DNA of 10,835 nucleotides from Pezicula radicicola (GCA_003008705.1 PDUO01000160.1:4060-14894), one strand, 5' to 3'; positions 1-8,525 are shown, counted from the stretch's first letter. Numbers and translations: made by a program. Notes: generated by a model from the sequence alone, not told the origin.

Positions 1-206
1 CTAGACTTATATATTAAAGGAGAGGTATCTAAAATAGGTCTAGATCTATATAAAATAAGGTATTTAAGGTATTAATCTATTAATATAAAAATAGTACTAT
101 ACTAGGTTAGAATAGTTAGAATTAATCTATAATTTCGGAGGGATTAGCGGGTACTAGGGCTACTAGAAATAAAGATATATTAGAAATATATAATTACAGG
201 CCGATA
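1..206. repeat. RIP-mutated repeat, copy 1
   Basis: This segment aligns without gaps to 9457-9662 in the same orientation (constant offset 9456). I count 19 differences in 206 positions, all transitions; at 18 of them this copy keeps G or C where the other has A or T, and only position 74 goes the other way. CpA/TpG is nearly absent (one CA, at 197), which is typical of DNA already processed by RIP. The left end lies outside the window, so the full repeat length is unknown. Similarity stops at about 206, where sequence unique to this side begins. The family cannot be named: no coding sequence or terminal motif is visible. Confidence 0.9.
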
Positions 207-447
207 GAAGTATTCGCCCTACTATAAGGTATATATAAAATATTATATTAAAGAAGTCTTAGTATTGTTTTTTGGATATAAAATAATAGTTAATAGTTTT
301 ATTAAACCTTTAGTTTAATTAGTTTAATTTTCTCTATTTGTCTATTCTTTCGTCTCATTGTTCATTTTCCCAGCGTAGTCAAAACCCTCTTAGTAGCGGG
401 CAATTGTAGTATAGACCTCCTCCCCTATAGTATCTAGTGTATAGAAC
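207..447 (+). promoter_or_regulatory. Probable 5' flank of the STAND-like relic
   Basis: There is no gene here. The first half is AT-rich and repeat-like. From about 328 to 371 the plus strand becomes strongly pyrimidine-rich (runs of TCT, TTC, CTC), a feature common in core promoters and 5' leaders of filamentous fungi. The stretch ends in GAACATGG at the following start codon, with A at -3 and G at +4, a good fungal initiation context. C and G content rises through the interval, so the RIP block fades out here. The promoter role is inferred from composition and position only. Confidence 0.35.
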
Positions 448-1528
448 ATGGCGGCGGTTATTGGCGAGGTTAATGCTATTATTTCTATTGTTGAACTCGG
501 CCTTAGACTCGCGAGCGCCCTTAATATATACGTTTCGTCCGTCTCCGCCGTACTAGACGATGTCTCTGGTCTTTCTAGCGAGATCGAAGTTACGCTTTCT
601 CATTTCCGCGGTCTTGAAGCCCTAATTAAAAAGAATGAAGAGAGCGAAGCGTGGGATAACGATGGATTAGAGCTTGCTAAGAGGTGTATTGGGGATTGTG
701 AAGAAATTAAGAAGGTTATTATAGAAAGCGAATTGGAGGGATAGGGAAGGGTTAGAGAAGAATGTGGTGGTGAAGAATGATTTGAGTAAGTTTGAGAAGG
801 CCCTCTGGCCAAGATTGAAGCCGGAGTTGGAGGTTTGTAAGGGCGAGTTGCAGAGGGTTAAGTTGAATATTATTTTGGTGTATAATTCGTATATGATTGG
901 GACTGTGTAAGTTTTTGATGAGATTATAAATTTTCTGCTTCTGATTTCTTGGAGAGACCTGGAGAATAGAGTATGATAGATCTCGACGTTGCTGATTATG
1001 TCTTATAGCTCGACTGAAGCGGAGAAGAAGAAATACCGGGAGGCGATTCGAGGTCTAAGCCAAGCAAGAAAACTAAATGCGAAGAAGATCAAAAAGGCTT
1101 GCGACAGACGCAGGAGACCGGACTTTGTTGTAGATGTTATCGGTAGTCCTCCAATGCCTGGGTATCCGTATGCGGAAAATGAATTAGAGTTGGAGCTTTA
1201 AGAAGCGTTTAAGAGGTTCTTAGAGCTTGAGGCGGAAAAGGAAGAGGAGGAGGATCGAATACTCTTACTGACTGAAGAAACCAAGAAGAAAGAGGCGGAA
1301 GAGGAGAAGAAGGAAAAGATTGAGCAAAAGGCTATAAAAGAGTACGTAGGGAAAGTGAAGAAGGCCGAAGCGGAGGTGTAGAAAAAGAGAGATGATTTGC
1401 GCAAGAAGTTGGAGAAGAGACCCGGCTTGATAGAGTAGTAGATTGAGTTTACTATTGAAGACGTGTACCCGACAAATCATAACCACGCTGCACTTCTCAT
1501 GGAGGATGCTAAGCTATCTGAAGAGTAA
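448..1528 (+). pseudogene. Relic of a STAND/NLR-type N-terminal domain plus coiled-coil protein
   Basis: The first 98 codons from ATG 448 give a hydrophobic helical segment (MAAVIGEVNAIISIVELGLR...) followed by acidic helices. This resembles the N-terminal helical domain found in many fungal STAND/NLR-like and related proteins. Frame is lost near 731-755; the +1 frame then continues with KFEKALWPRLKPELEVCKGE, matching that domain's characteristic last helix (a W-P-x-x-K-P-x-L pattern). A 102-nt intron (907-1008) joins in frame to STEAEKKKYREAI and a lysine/glutamate-rich coiled coil (about 1010-1425). In-frame stops at 1199 (TAA), 1379 (TAG) and 1436-1441 (TAG TAG) fall where CAA/CAG would fit, as CpA-to-TpA mutation would give. 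The frame closes at TAA 1526-1528. No NB-ARC/NACHT domain follows, so it is a truncated gene or a short family member. Domain assignment is by pattern recognition, not a search. Confidence 0.6.
907..1008 (+). other. Surviving spliceosomal intron in the STAND-like relic
   Basis: The donor is GTAAGT at 907-912, a branch-like GCTGAT lies at 991-996, and the acceptor is TAG at 1006-1008, 12 nt after the branch motif. Removing these 102 nt joins GT (905-906) to C (1009), making a valine codon and keeping the reading frame from TWP-type helix to coiled coil (MIGT-V-STEAEKK). Without removal the frame stops at TAA 908-910. A shorter alternative ending at TAG 967-969 would run into a TGA almost at once. 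The preserved splice signals show that this was once an expressed eukaryotic gene. Confidence 0.65.
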
Positions 1529-1742
1529 CCGAGTGGAGTGGCGACCTTGAAGAATATCTAAGGCACCGCTGGTCCTTCTCCGAAGGTATCCAGATCGGGA
1601 AGCTTCAGGTATACCCCTACTCATCTCCCTTCTGGCGGTAGATTTACTAATCACTAATTTGCAATAAAGTAAACTACTCGGGAAGTTTAGTTCTAAGAAA
1701 CAAGTAGAGTCTAGTATATCTACTACTACTACATTACCCTCA
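1529..1742. other. Unassigned gap between the two plus-strand relics
   Basis: No recognisable gene. In frame 1 from 1531 there is a coding-like stretch (EWSGDLEEYLRHRWSFSEG and about 20 residues more) that ends at TAG near 1639. It may be the end of the STAND-like relic after a frameshift, or ruined polyketide synthase sequence from upstream of the ER domain; I cannot decide. From 1640 to 1740 composition drops to AT-rich and frames close quickly. The breakpoint that removed the 5' two thirds of the polyketide synthase must lie in or near this interval. Confidence 0.4.
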
Positions 1743-4264
1743 GGATGGCGCGACCCAGCAACTAAAACGGGATTCGCCAAACTTGAAAGCTGGTATATCT
1801 CCGAGGAGATAAGCTGGCAAGAGGGAAAACGCGCTCCAGCACCATTGCCACATTCCTGGATGGTCAAGGCTTTAACTGTTCTCTGGGTAGCTAGAGGAGC
1901 AAACATGACTTCCGAGGATCCCAGGAGGGCTCTGCATGTCGACCTGCTATGCACTCTTCGGAATTAGAGCAATGGAAAACCGTGCGTTTCGCTGGATGTC
2001 GATCATGCCATCTGCCAGGTCTTCCGCGCTTCTCTTGGCGCAGCGACTCAACACAACGAGTTCGAATATGCAGAAAGAGACGGCATTGTCCATGTCCCTC
2101 GTGCCTTCAATAATGCTAATTGGAGCGACGTCAAAACAGCTGATGTCGTGCTAGAGCCTTTCCAACAACCTCAAGGTTGCCGGCTCAGAATGGATATCGA
2201 GACACCAGGACTTTTGGACTCGCTCTACTTTCGAGAAGAGGATGTCCAAGATCTTCCAGCTAACTGGGTGGAAATCGAACCGATGACTTTCGGTTTGAAC
2301 TTCACTGATATAATGGTTGCTATGGGCCAAATCAAACAGGACGCTGAACCGTCCATGGGTTTTGAGCGCGCTGGGGTGATTACAAAGTTGGGAGGAGGAA
2401 TAGCTGCTGAACGATGCCTCAACGTTGGAGACGGCGTTTGCGCACTCCAAAAAGGCCATTGGGCAACGAGAGTACGTACACTGTGCACTAATGTCGTCCT
2501 CATCCCCAGTGGCATGAGCTTCCAGGACGCGTCTTCGATCCCTTAAGCATTCGGTACCGCCTATATCTCCCTTTATACTACGGCAAACCTACGGAAGGGA
2601 GAAAAGATTCTGATCTATAGCGGTGCTAGTGGCGTCGGCCAAGCTGCAATCATGTTGTCTCAACTGGCGGACGCTGAGGTTTTTATCACAGCAGGAACCC
2701 AAGCCAAGCGCGACTTCCTTTGACTGTATGGCGGAATTTGGTAGATTTGTTGAGATCGTCCAGAACGATCTGGAGCAAAACAGTCGCCTGAGCATGCGTA
2801 CATTTATGAGAAACGAGTCCTTTCAGTCCGTTAATCTCCTCGCCTGGGAGAGAGCCAGAGGAGACGAGTGTTCATGAAGCATTGAAGCATGTTATGAAGC
2901 TTCTCGAGGAAAGGAAACTCCGTCTAGTTGACCTGATATCAGTATATCCCATATCCGACATCGAAAAGGTATTCCGAACCATGCAGGGCGGTTAACACGT
3001 GGGCAAACTCGTTGTGTTTGCGTTAGAGAAAGATTTGGTCCCGGTACGCAAGAGGATATCGTCACTGAAGTTGAGGTCCGACGCTTTATACCTCGTTGTG
3101 GGAGGACTCAGAGGAATCGGACGAAGGATCTGCGAGTGGCTCGTCGACCATGGTGTAAGACGCTTGATCACCCTATCTAGAAGTGCGAAGCACAACCTGT
3201 TCGTGACCAGTCTGGAACAGCGTGGCTGCGTTGTGCTGCATCACTCATGTGATGTAGCGGATGAAAGCCAGCTTATGGTGATGCTCCAGCGGCATGAACA
3301 AGAGAAGATGCTGCAGATCCGAGGCGTTGTACAGTGTGCGATGGTGCTCAAGGACGCGCTTCTCACGTAAATGACGGCGGACGACTTCAACGCGACACTG
3401 CACCCGAAGGTGCAAGGCAGTTGGAATCTCCACAAGATTGCCCAGGATGTCGACTTCTTCATCATGCTGTCCTCCCTCGTCGGTGTCATGGGAGGTGCGG
3501 GCCAGGCAAACTATGCGGCTGCTAGTGTTTTTCAGGATGCACTTACGTAGCATCGAAGGGCCCAGGGCAAGGCCGCCACTACTATTGATCTTAGTATAGT
3601 CAAGTCTATAGGATATATTGCAGATGCAGGCCACGACATCTCTGAGCGTCTCGCGAGGATAAGCTACAAAGCCCTGCATGAAGAGGATGTTATACTTTTG
3701 ATTGAAAGGGCTATTTTATCTCCTCCCTTGCCATCGCCTTCCTCGAATTCGTTGCAGGCAGCTGTTGTTACAGGTATAAATGCATCTCCGGGTGCTCACT
3801 GGGCTGAGGCTCGCTAGATTCAGGAGGCTCGCTTCGCGGGACTCAAGTATCATAAAGTCCTGCAGGTAGGTCAAGTCACAGGGTCCTCGAATCAACGAGG
3901 CCTTGATAACGTGAGGGGAGAGCTTAGCCGTGCAGCCTCATATAACGAAGCAGTTGGTCTTGTCCTGGGAGAAATGACTTGCAAGCTGATGAGGATGTTT
4001 GGGCTGGCGGAGGATGACATGTCGGCGTCCAAGAGTCTCACCTCTATTGGCGTAGACTCGCTCGTCGCGGTCGAGCTACGCACTTGGATTACGTCACAAC
4101 TCGACGTAGATGTTTCCATTTTCGAGCTGATGGAGGGGAAAACAATTGCTGGCCTCGCTGAGATGGTGGTAAGAAAACTTGGTCACATTATGTCGATGCG
4201 GAAAGACGGTAACATAAGTCGTGGCGTATTGACACTATTGTCATTACGCCACGCCTTACGTTAG
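1743..4264 (+). pseudogene. Highly reducing type I polyketide synthase, 3' remnant (ER-KR-ACP)
   Basis: Conserved iterative fungal PKS blocks appear in order. At 1857-1900 WMVKALTVLWVARGA matches the inter-domain WVTRG-type motif. Enoylreductase spans about 2160-3030: TPGLLDSLYF, GLNFTDIMVAMGQ, the nucleotide-binding GASGVGQ (2622-2642), FGRFVEI (2737-2757) and MQGG*HVGK near 2980. Ketoreductase spans about 3080-3680: GGLRGIG (3101-3121), FIMLSS, and catalytic Tyr in GQANYAAAS (TAT 3512-3514). The acyl carrier protein has GVDSLVAVEL, with the phosphopantetheine Ser at 4058-4060. The frame steps 0 to 1 near 2720, where about 50 ER residues are missing, and 1 to 2 near 2850 in a GAGAGAG run. 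In-frame stops (TAG 1965, TAA 2544, TAA 2993, TAA 3368, TAG 3548, TAG 3815) mostly fit Q codons. KS, AT and DH are absent. It ends at TAG 4262-4264, near the expected C-terminus of an ACP-terminated PKS. Product unknown. Confidence 0.92.
4220..4253. repeat. 34-bp near-perfect palindrome at the PKS 3' end
   Basis: Arms of 15 nt (4220-4234 and 4239-4253) pair at 14 of 15 positions around the loop CTAT; the outer half is CGTGGCGTA against TACGCCACG. It lies within the last 15 codons of the PKS frame. It could be an mRNA 3' hairpin, a footprint of a small inverted-repeat element, or a protein-binding palindrome. The sequence supports the structure but not a function. Confidence 0.75.
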
Positions 4265-4589
4265 AGCTGAACAGAACGGGTTCTTGATCCACACCTAAAA
4301 TGAGGAGTTTTAAAGCACCTATTTTGGTTTGTTAATTCGTGAGACTTTCGAGCTCTACTACTGGAGCAGCAAAGCCTGCCGAAAGGAACGACTTGTTACA
4401 AGTAGGGCTGGATTAGCCAAAGTATATGTGCGCAAAAGAGGATCTATTGAAGTCTATAGAAGTTTAGAGTGTTTTAGTGCAGGCTTAGGGATACTGTGTC
4501 CCAGGGCAAGCGGAAGTAAGTATGTCTAGTCGCGAACTACCCGTGAGAACTCTCCGAAATGAACTAAACTAATCAAGACAAAGGGTGGA
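4265..4589. other. Intergenic spacer between convergent relics
   Basis: This 325-bp stretch separates the 3' ends of the plus-strand PKS remnant and the minus-strand HMG-CoA reductase remnant. I see no conserved protein motif in any frame; the short open frame at 4329-4529 resembles nothing I recognise and has no supporting signals. Base composition is normal, with CpA and TpG present, so it has not been heavily RIP-mutated. It probably holds the terminators of both former genes. Confidence 0.5.
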
Positions 4590-6000
4590 TCACTGCGTTG
4601 CCCTCTCTGTAGTCGCAGTATTCTTGGATCCCTTCTCCGCAGCCGTTGTCATGAAGAGGCTGACGGGCGTTATAATTCCACTCGTTCTAGGAGCGGGTGT
4701 AGTACTCCTTGTAGGAAGTGTAGATCGGTTGTAAGCCATGTGTGCCTTGACAAGGTAGCCGGTGGCCAGGGCAGAACACAGCAACATTTCACCGGCAAGG
4801 ACGGCGGCACCGATGATCTGCGCTAGTCTGCGGGCGTTTTCACCTGGTGCCGTGGGGTGAGAGCCCCGGACGCCAAATATGTTAAGTATGGTGCTTTGAG
4901 GCTCGAGGATGGTGCCACCACCTAAGGTACCGACCTCAATAGAAGGCATCCAAACCGAGATCTAGAGGTCACCGCGGAGTCTGGAAATCAGTAGTATCCT
5001 TGTTGGGATCAGTCGGATGGTATAGACCGTTGGGGTCTTTGATACCCTACCGGGCAACATTGAACAGGTAGGCGTTGAGAGCGAAGCTTATAGCCAGGGC
5101 TACAATAATCTACTTTGATAGAATCGTGTCCTCGAGGCTGGTGAGGAGGCTGCCCACCATTCGCCCGCCAACGCTGTACGTGTGGAGCTGGTAGTAGCTG
5201 TCGTCGCTGTTGACATTATCCCTGTACTGAGTCGTGGGGACAGCATAGTGGACCGAGGGAAATTCCAGCTCGTACTTGATAGAAGTTAGAACTGTGACCA
5301 CAGTGGTTCGGCTATGCCCCCTCGCTATGAACAGGATCTCGTCTAAGCCGTTGAAGACGACCTTAAAGGGATCAACGGGGGCGTTGCTACTACTCTACTA
5401 AGACTACCAGTCTAGGATGCTACGCCGCCCGTACGGAAATGAATGGTATAGAGGTTGACGATGTTAATAGCGAAGAAGCCTACTACCATCTAGAACTTGA
5501 ACTTTGGTACGCTACTGCTTTTGACCTCCTAACCGAACAGAGGTATGTTCTTTTCGGGCTTGCCGTTTCGGGGCCAGTCATTGCTCGGAGCCACGTTCTT
5601 AGCAACGCGGCGGCTGAGCTGCTTTTTGTGTGATCCCTGCGAGCTTTATGATCTATATCTTTTGTTCTTTCTCTCCTTGGTCGGCCTCGTGGGACTCCTG
5701 GCTGGGTACATTAGGGATCTCTTGAGTGGTGGCTAGAAACTCGGGGGCCTTGCTGTACTTGATAGAGAAAGCTAGAGCGATATGCTGAGAATAGACGGTC
5801 AGGGGGTTCGAGGTTGACGGCAGGTGAGAGACGGAGAGATTACTAGGGAGAGGGACAATGTATGGAGAAGGCGTAGTTAGAGGACCCTTAGTAGAAGCCT
5901 TAGGAAAGATTAGAGTAACTAAGGCTAAGTGTTCGGCGTCGGTAGGAGTTTTAGAGTACGCTTGTCGAGCTCTGTTTATTCTTAGATAGTGCTAAGTAAG
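4590..6000 (-). pseudogene. HMG-CoA reductase relic with two internal deletions
   Basis: Reading the minus strand, three blocks of a fungal class I HMG-CoA reductase (NADPH-dependent HMG-CoA to mevalonate; ER membrane) are recognisable. Block 1 (about 6000-5640) has AYSKTPTDAEHLALVTLIFP, then HIALAFSIKYSKAPEFLATT, the lumenal region before the sterol-sensing domain. Block 2 (about 5625-5000) has NVAPSNDWPRNGKP, a membrane helix GFFAINIVNLYTI, VTVLTSIKYELEFPSVHY, SLEDTILSK and ALNAYLFNVAR*GIKDPN. Block 3 (about 4970-4590) is the catalytic C-terminus: [26 protein letters not shown] and [11 protein letters not shown] with the conserved His, ending at TGA 4590-4592. Most sterol-sensing helices (junction near 5620) and nearly all of the catalytic core (junction near 4975) are missing. 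TAG stops at 5110-5112 and 5047-5049 sit at expected Trp codons and one at 4962-4964 at a probable Gln. No active enzyme is possible. Confidence 0.9.
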
Positions 6001-6283
6001 TTGTTCGTCTATCTATTTTATAATAATATATACTACCTTGTTAAAATGTAGAGTAGAGCTTTCAAATTATTATGTATCTCTCGGACAGCCGGAGCGAATG
6101 GGTGTTATGGTTAGACAAGTATACATGTTGGGGATAAATGGTGACAAACAGGAATAAATGGTAGGAAATGGTGGCTGGGGAAAAGGAAATGGTAGAGGTG
6201 AAAAGTGGTGGCTGGAGTGGTGAGGTAGGAACCAAGAAGACAGAAATTGAAAATCGCTTATAGTGGGTAGACATTAGTCTATT
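6001..6283 (-). promoter_or_regulatory. Probable former 5' flank of the HMG-CoA reductase gene
   Basis: This less mutated island lies upstream of the HMG-CoA reductase relic. On the minus strand it is pyrimidine-rich and carries four copies of ACCATTT (plus-strand AAATGGT at 6136-6142, 6156-6162, 6166-6172 and 6187-6193, spaced 20, 10 and 21 bp). TpG is frequent, in sharp contrast to the AT block starting at 6285. The 70-codon open frame on the minus strand (6062-6274) reads like low-complexity leader rather than protein. A promoter or 5'-leader role is inferred. If the reductase had its normal N-terminal membrane anchor, that part has also been lost between here and 6000. Confidence 0.35.
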
Positions 6284-6284
6284 A

Positions 6285-7590
6285 CTTTTTTTTTTAAGTG
6301 AAACTAATTATTATTATAATTACCTTATAACTAATATAACTTCTTTAAATAAAGTCTAATTAAAAAACTAATAGTTTTATTTAAAAGAGAAGCTTCTAAT
6401 TAATAATATATAAACTTAATACTTTATATACTAGTCTTTAATAACTATAATTATAATAACTCTCTTTTATATACTAGATATAAGCTTATTTAATATCTCC
6501 TCTTCTAATAACTCCTAAGTTTCCTTTATATACTTAATTAAGAACTCTCTTATAATATTATTATCTTTTATAGATACTAACTTAGAATATAACTTTATAA
6601 TCTTTATCTTTAGTATCTTCTATAGGTTTTTAATAGGATTTAAGTTAGATAAATAAAGAGGGTAATCTACTAACTCTATAACTATTTTAATAAACTAATC
6701 TCTAATAATATATACTTTATAAATAAAGATATTATCTTATATAAAGATACTATTATTATTAAGAATAATTAGAAGATATTCTTAAATAACTTTAAAGTAT
6801 CTTTAAATTATAACTTTTTTCTCTTTTACTTTTAGTATCTCCTTTTATTACTATTAAGTTAAACTTAATTCTAAAGTTAAAATAAGTTTAAAATATAATA
6901 GTCTTTTCTTTTATAAATTCTTATTATATTATCTAAAGCTTAAGTACTTAGTTTATTTAATTAATTAATAATAGACTTTATAAATAAATATCTTACTAAT
7001 CTCTTTTTTAATAAATAAAGTCTTATTTCCCTCTCTTTCCTCTTTTAATTAAATATTTATTAAATTATCTCTATCTCTTTTAAAATATAAGAGGTATTCT
7101 ATTATATTTTAAAGTTTATACTAGTTTAGTAATAATTCTTTCCTTTATTAAAAGTAGTCTTTTCTTATACCTTTACTTTTATATATTTAATTTCTTTAAA
7201 AATTAATATATAGTCTTCTTTTTAACTTTAGAGTAGATAATTATAACTAATTAAACTATTATAATCTTTAGATTTATTATAATTATTTAAAATATTATTC
7301 TTTAAACTCTTATAATAAATTTAATAAATTATTTAATTTATAGTTTTAAGATATAAGAGGTTTAATTAGATATATTTTTAAAGATTTAATAATAGATATT
7401 TAAATTTAAATTTCTTACTCTTTAATAACTATATATAATATACTATAATTATAAACTTTTATTATTTAATTTTAAATATTAGAGGATATCTCTTTTATAG
7501 ATATATAAGAGGTATTAGATAGTTTAAGTATATTATTATAAAGAGTAAAAGAGAGGAATATTTAATAATTTAAGAGTTTTAAAAAAAAAG
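6285..7590 (-). mobile_element. RIP-destroyed Tc1/mariner-type transposon
   Basis: A 1306-bp AT-rich unit has the size of a Tc1/mariner element. Its ends mirror each other weakly: the left begins CTTTTTTTTTTAAGTG (6285-6300), the right ends with nine A and G (7581-7590), and both abut TA (6283-6284 and 7591-7592), the family's target-site dinucleotide. The minus strand encodes the transposase remnant described separately. By eye there is no CpA, TpG or CpG from about 6302 onward, the end state of heavy RIP. The element class is firm from the protein; the exact ends are a proposal because A/T-rich termini match easily by chance. Confidence 0.7.
6416..6845 (-). pseudogene. Tc1/mariner transposase, recognisable C-terminal part
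   Basis: From 6736 down to TAA 6416-6418, one minus-strand frame reads continuously if TAG/TAA is taken as former Trp/Gln. It gives DNIFIYKVYIIRD*F, then ELVDYPLYLSNLNPIKNL*K, then SIKDNNIIREFLIKYIKET*, EEEILNKLISSI*KRV and a terminal D*YIKY. These follow the family pattern: DNxxxH, a WPPxSPDLNPIENLW block, then a C-terminal W-Y-T-K-Y-like end. RIP-type G-to-A changes explain D to N and the catalytic E to K in the SPDLNPIEN block (here SNLNPIKN). Upstream, V*EYL and SIFI*DN fit the strand before the second catalytic Asp. A full enzyme of about 340 residues would start near 7450; I could not read that part reliably. Inactive. Confidence 0.8.
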
Positions 7591-7592
7591 TA

Positions 7593-8340
7593 TAAATTAA
7601 TATTTATATATTATATTTATCTTTTATTAATTTAAAAGTATCTTTTAAAAGTTAATAAAAGTTAAATAAAATTTAAATCTTTATAAATTAATATACTTTA
7701 GTAAAATAATTAAATATTATTTAATTAATTATTTAATTAAAAATTTAGTTTATTATTATCTCTTTTTAATAAGATATATTTTATTATTTTATTTAGATTA
7801 TTTTCTCTTATTATTCTTATTTACTTTAAGATAATTATATAAATCCTATCTTTATAAAATCTTTTATAATCTTTTTTAACTTTTAAAAGATTTTATATAA
7901 ATCCTTTATATCTCTTATTTTATTAAAAACATTAATTAAATTTAAAATAGTTATAATATACCTTTTCTAATATATAAAGAAAGAAAGTAATAATATAGAA
8001 CTACTTATCTTTTATATTATTAAGTAATAACCCTAGTCTCTAAAGGGTATTCTAGTTATACTTAGATAGTAAGTATATATTATATAATATAATAATAAGG
8101 ATTAATAAGATAAGTATAGAAATATCCTTATAATTAATTTATAGTATTATATTAGGATTATTCAAGACTAAGGATACAACGTCTACTTATTCTTCTTAAT
8201 CTATTTAGAGCCTCTATAAGAGAGTACAAAGTACTTCTAGGGTAGATTTTAAATTAAATATATAGGATTTATAATGTTTTTTAGTAAGGTAGAATAGAAT
8301 TTATTAGAGTATAGTATTCTAGTGTATATTTAGTCGTAGC
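7593..8340. repeat. AT-rich, probably RIP-mutated repeat DNA
   Basis: No gene is readable. From 7593 to about 8020 the sequence is almost entirely A/T with CpA nearly absent (one CA near 7930), so it is likely another mutated mobile element fragment. From about 8021 complexity rises (TAACCCTAGTCTCTAAAGGG near 8026, ACAACGTCTACTTATTC near 8174). That part could be a retroelement long terminal repeat, but no paired copy or TG/CA ends are visible, so the identity is a guess. Confidence 0.45.
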
Positions 8341-8525
8341 TCGAGATTTAAGTTGATTATAGATTATATTATAACAATAAAGCTATTCAAAGGATACTAA
8401 AGTAGGGGAGAGCTTGGTTTTAAAAGAGATGTAAGATTCTAAGAGAGTGCTATCGGTAGTCGAATATAGCCCCTTAGCGATATATACCCACTAAAGGAAG
8501 AACTTAAAGTCGATAGCAATAACGT
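8341..8525. other. Transition from repeat to gene island; no gene seen
   Basis: Composition returns to normal through this stretch, with CpG and CpA reappearing. No open frame or family motif is visible. A short inverted pair GCTATCG (8449-8455) and CGATAGC (8511-8517) is present but is too short to interpret. It lies just 3' of the minus-strand CPLC protein fragment and may include its former 3' untranslated region. Confidence 0.35.

Noticed and set aside
1514..1954. 146-codon open frame on the minus strand
   Set aside because: It lies opposite the start of the PKS remnant, whose conserved WVARGA region reads on the plus strand; the minus translation shows no family features.
3245..3679. 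144-codon open frame on the minus strand
   Set aside because: It is the antisense of the PKS ketoreductase domain, which is clearly coding on the plus strand.
4329..4529. 66-codon plus-strand open frame in the convergent spacer
   Set aside because: It has no recognisable motif, no conserved context and a length expected by chance.
8449..8517. GCTATCG and CGATAGC inverted pair as transposon ends
   Set aside because: Seven base pairs over a 69-bp span is too weak, with no target duplication or internal structure.
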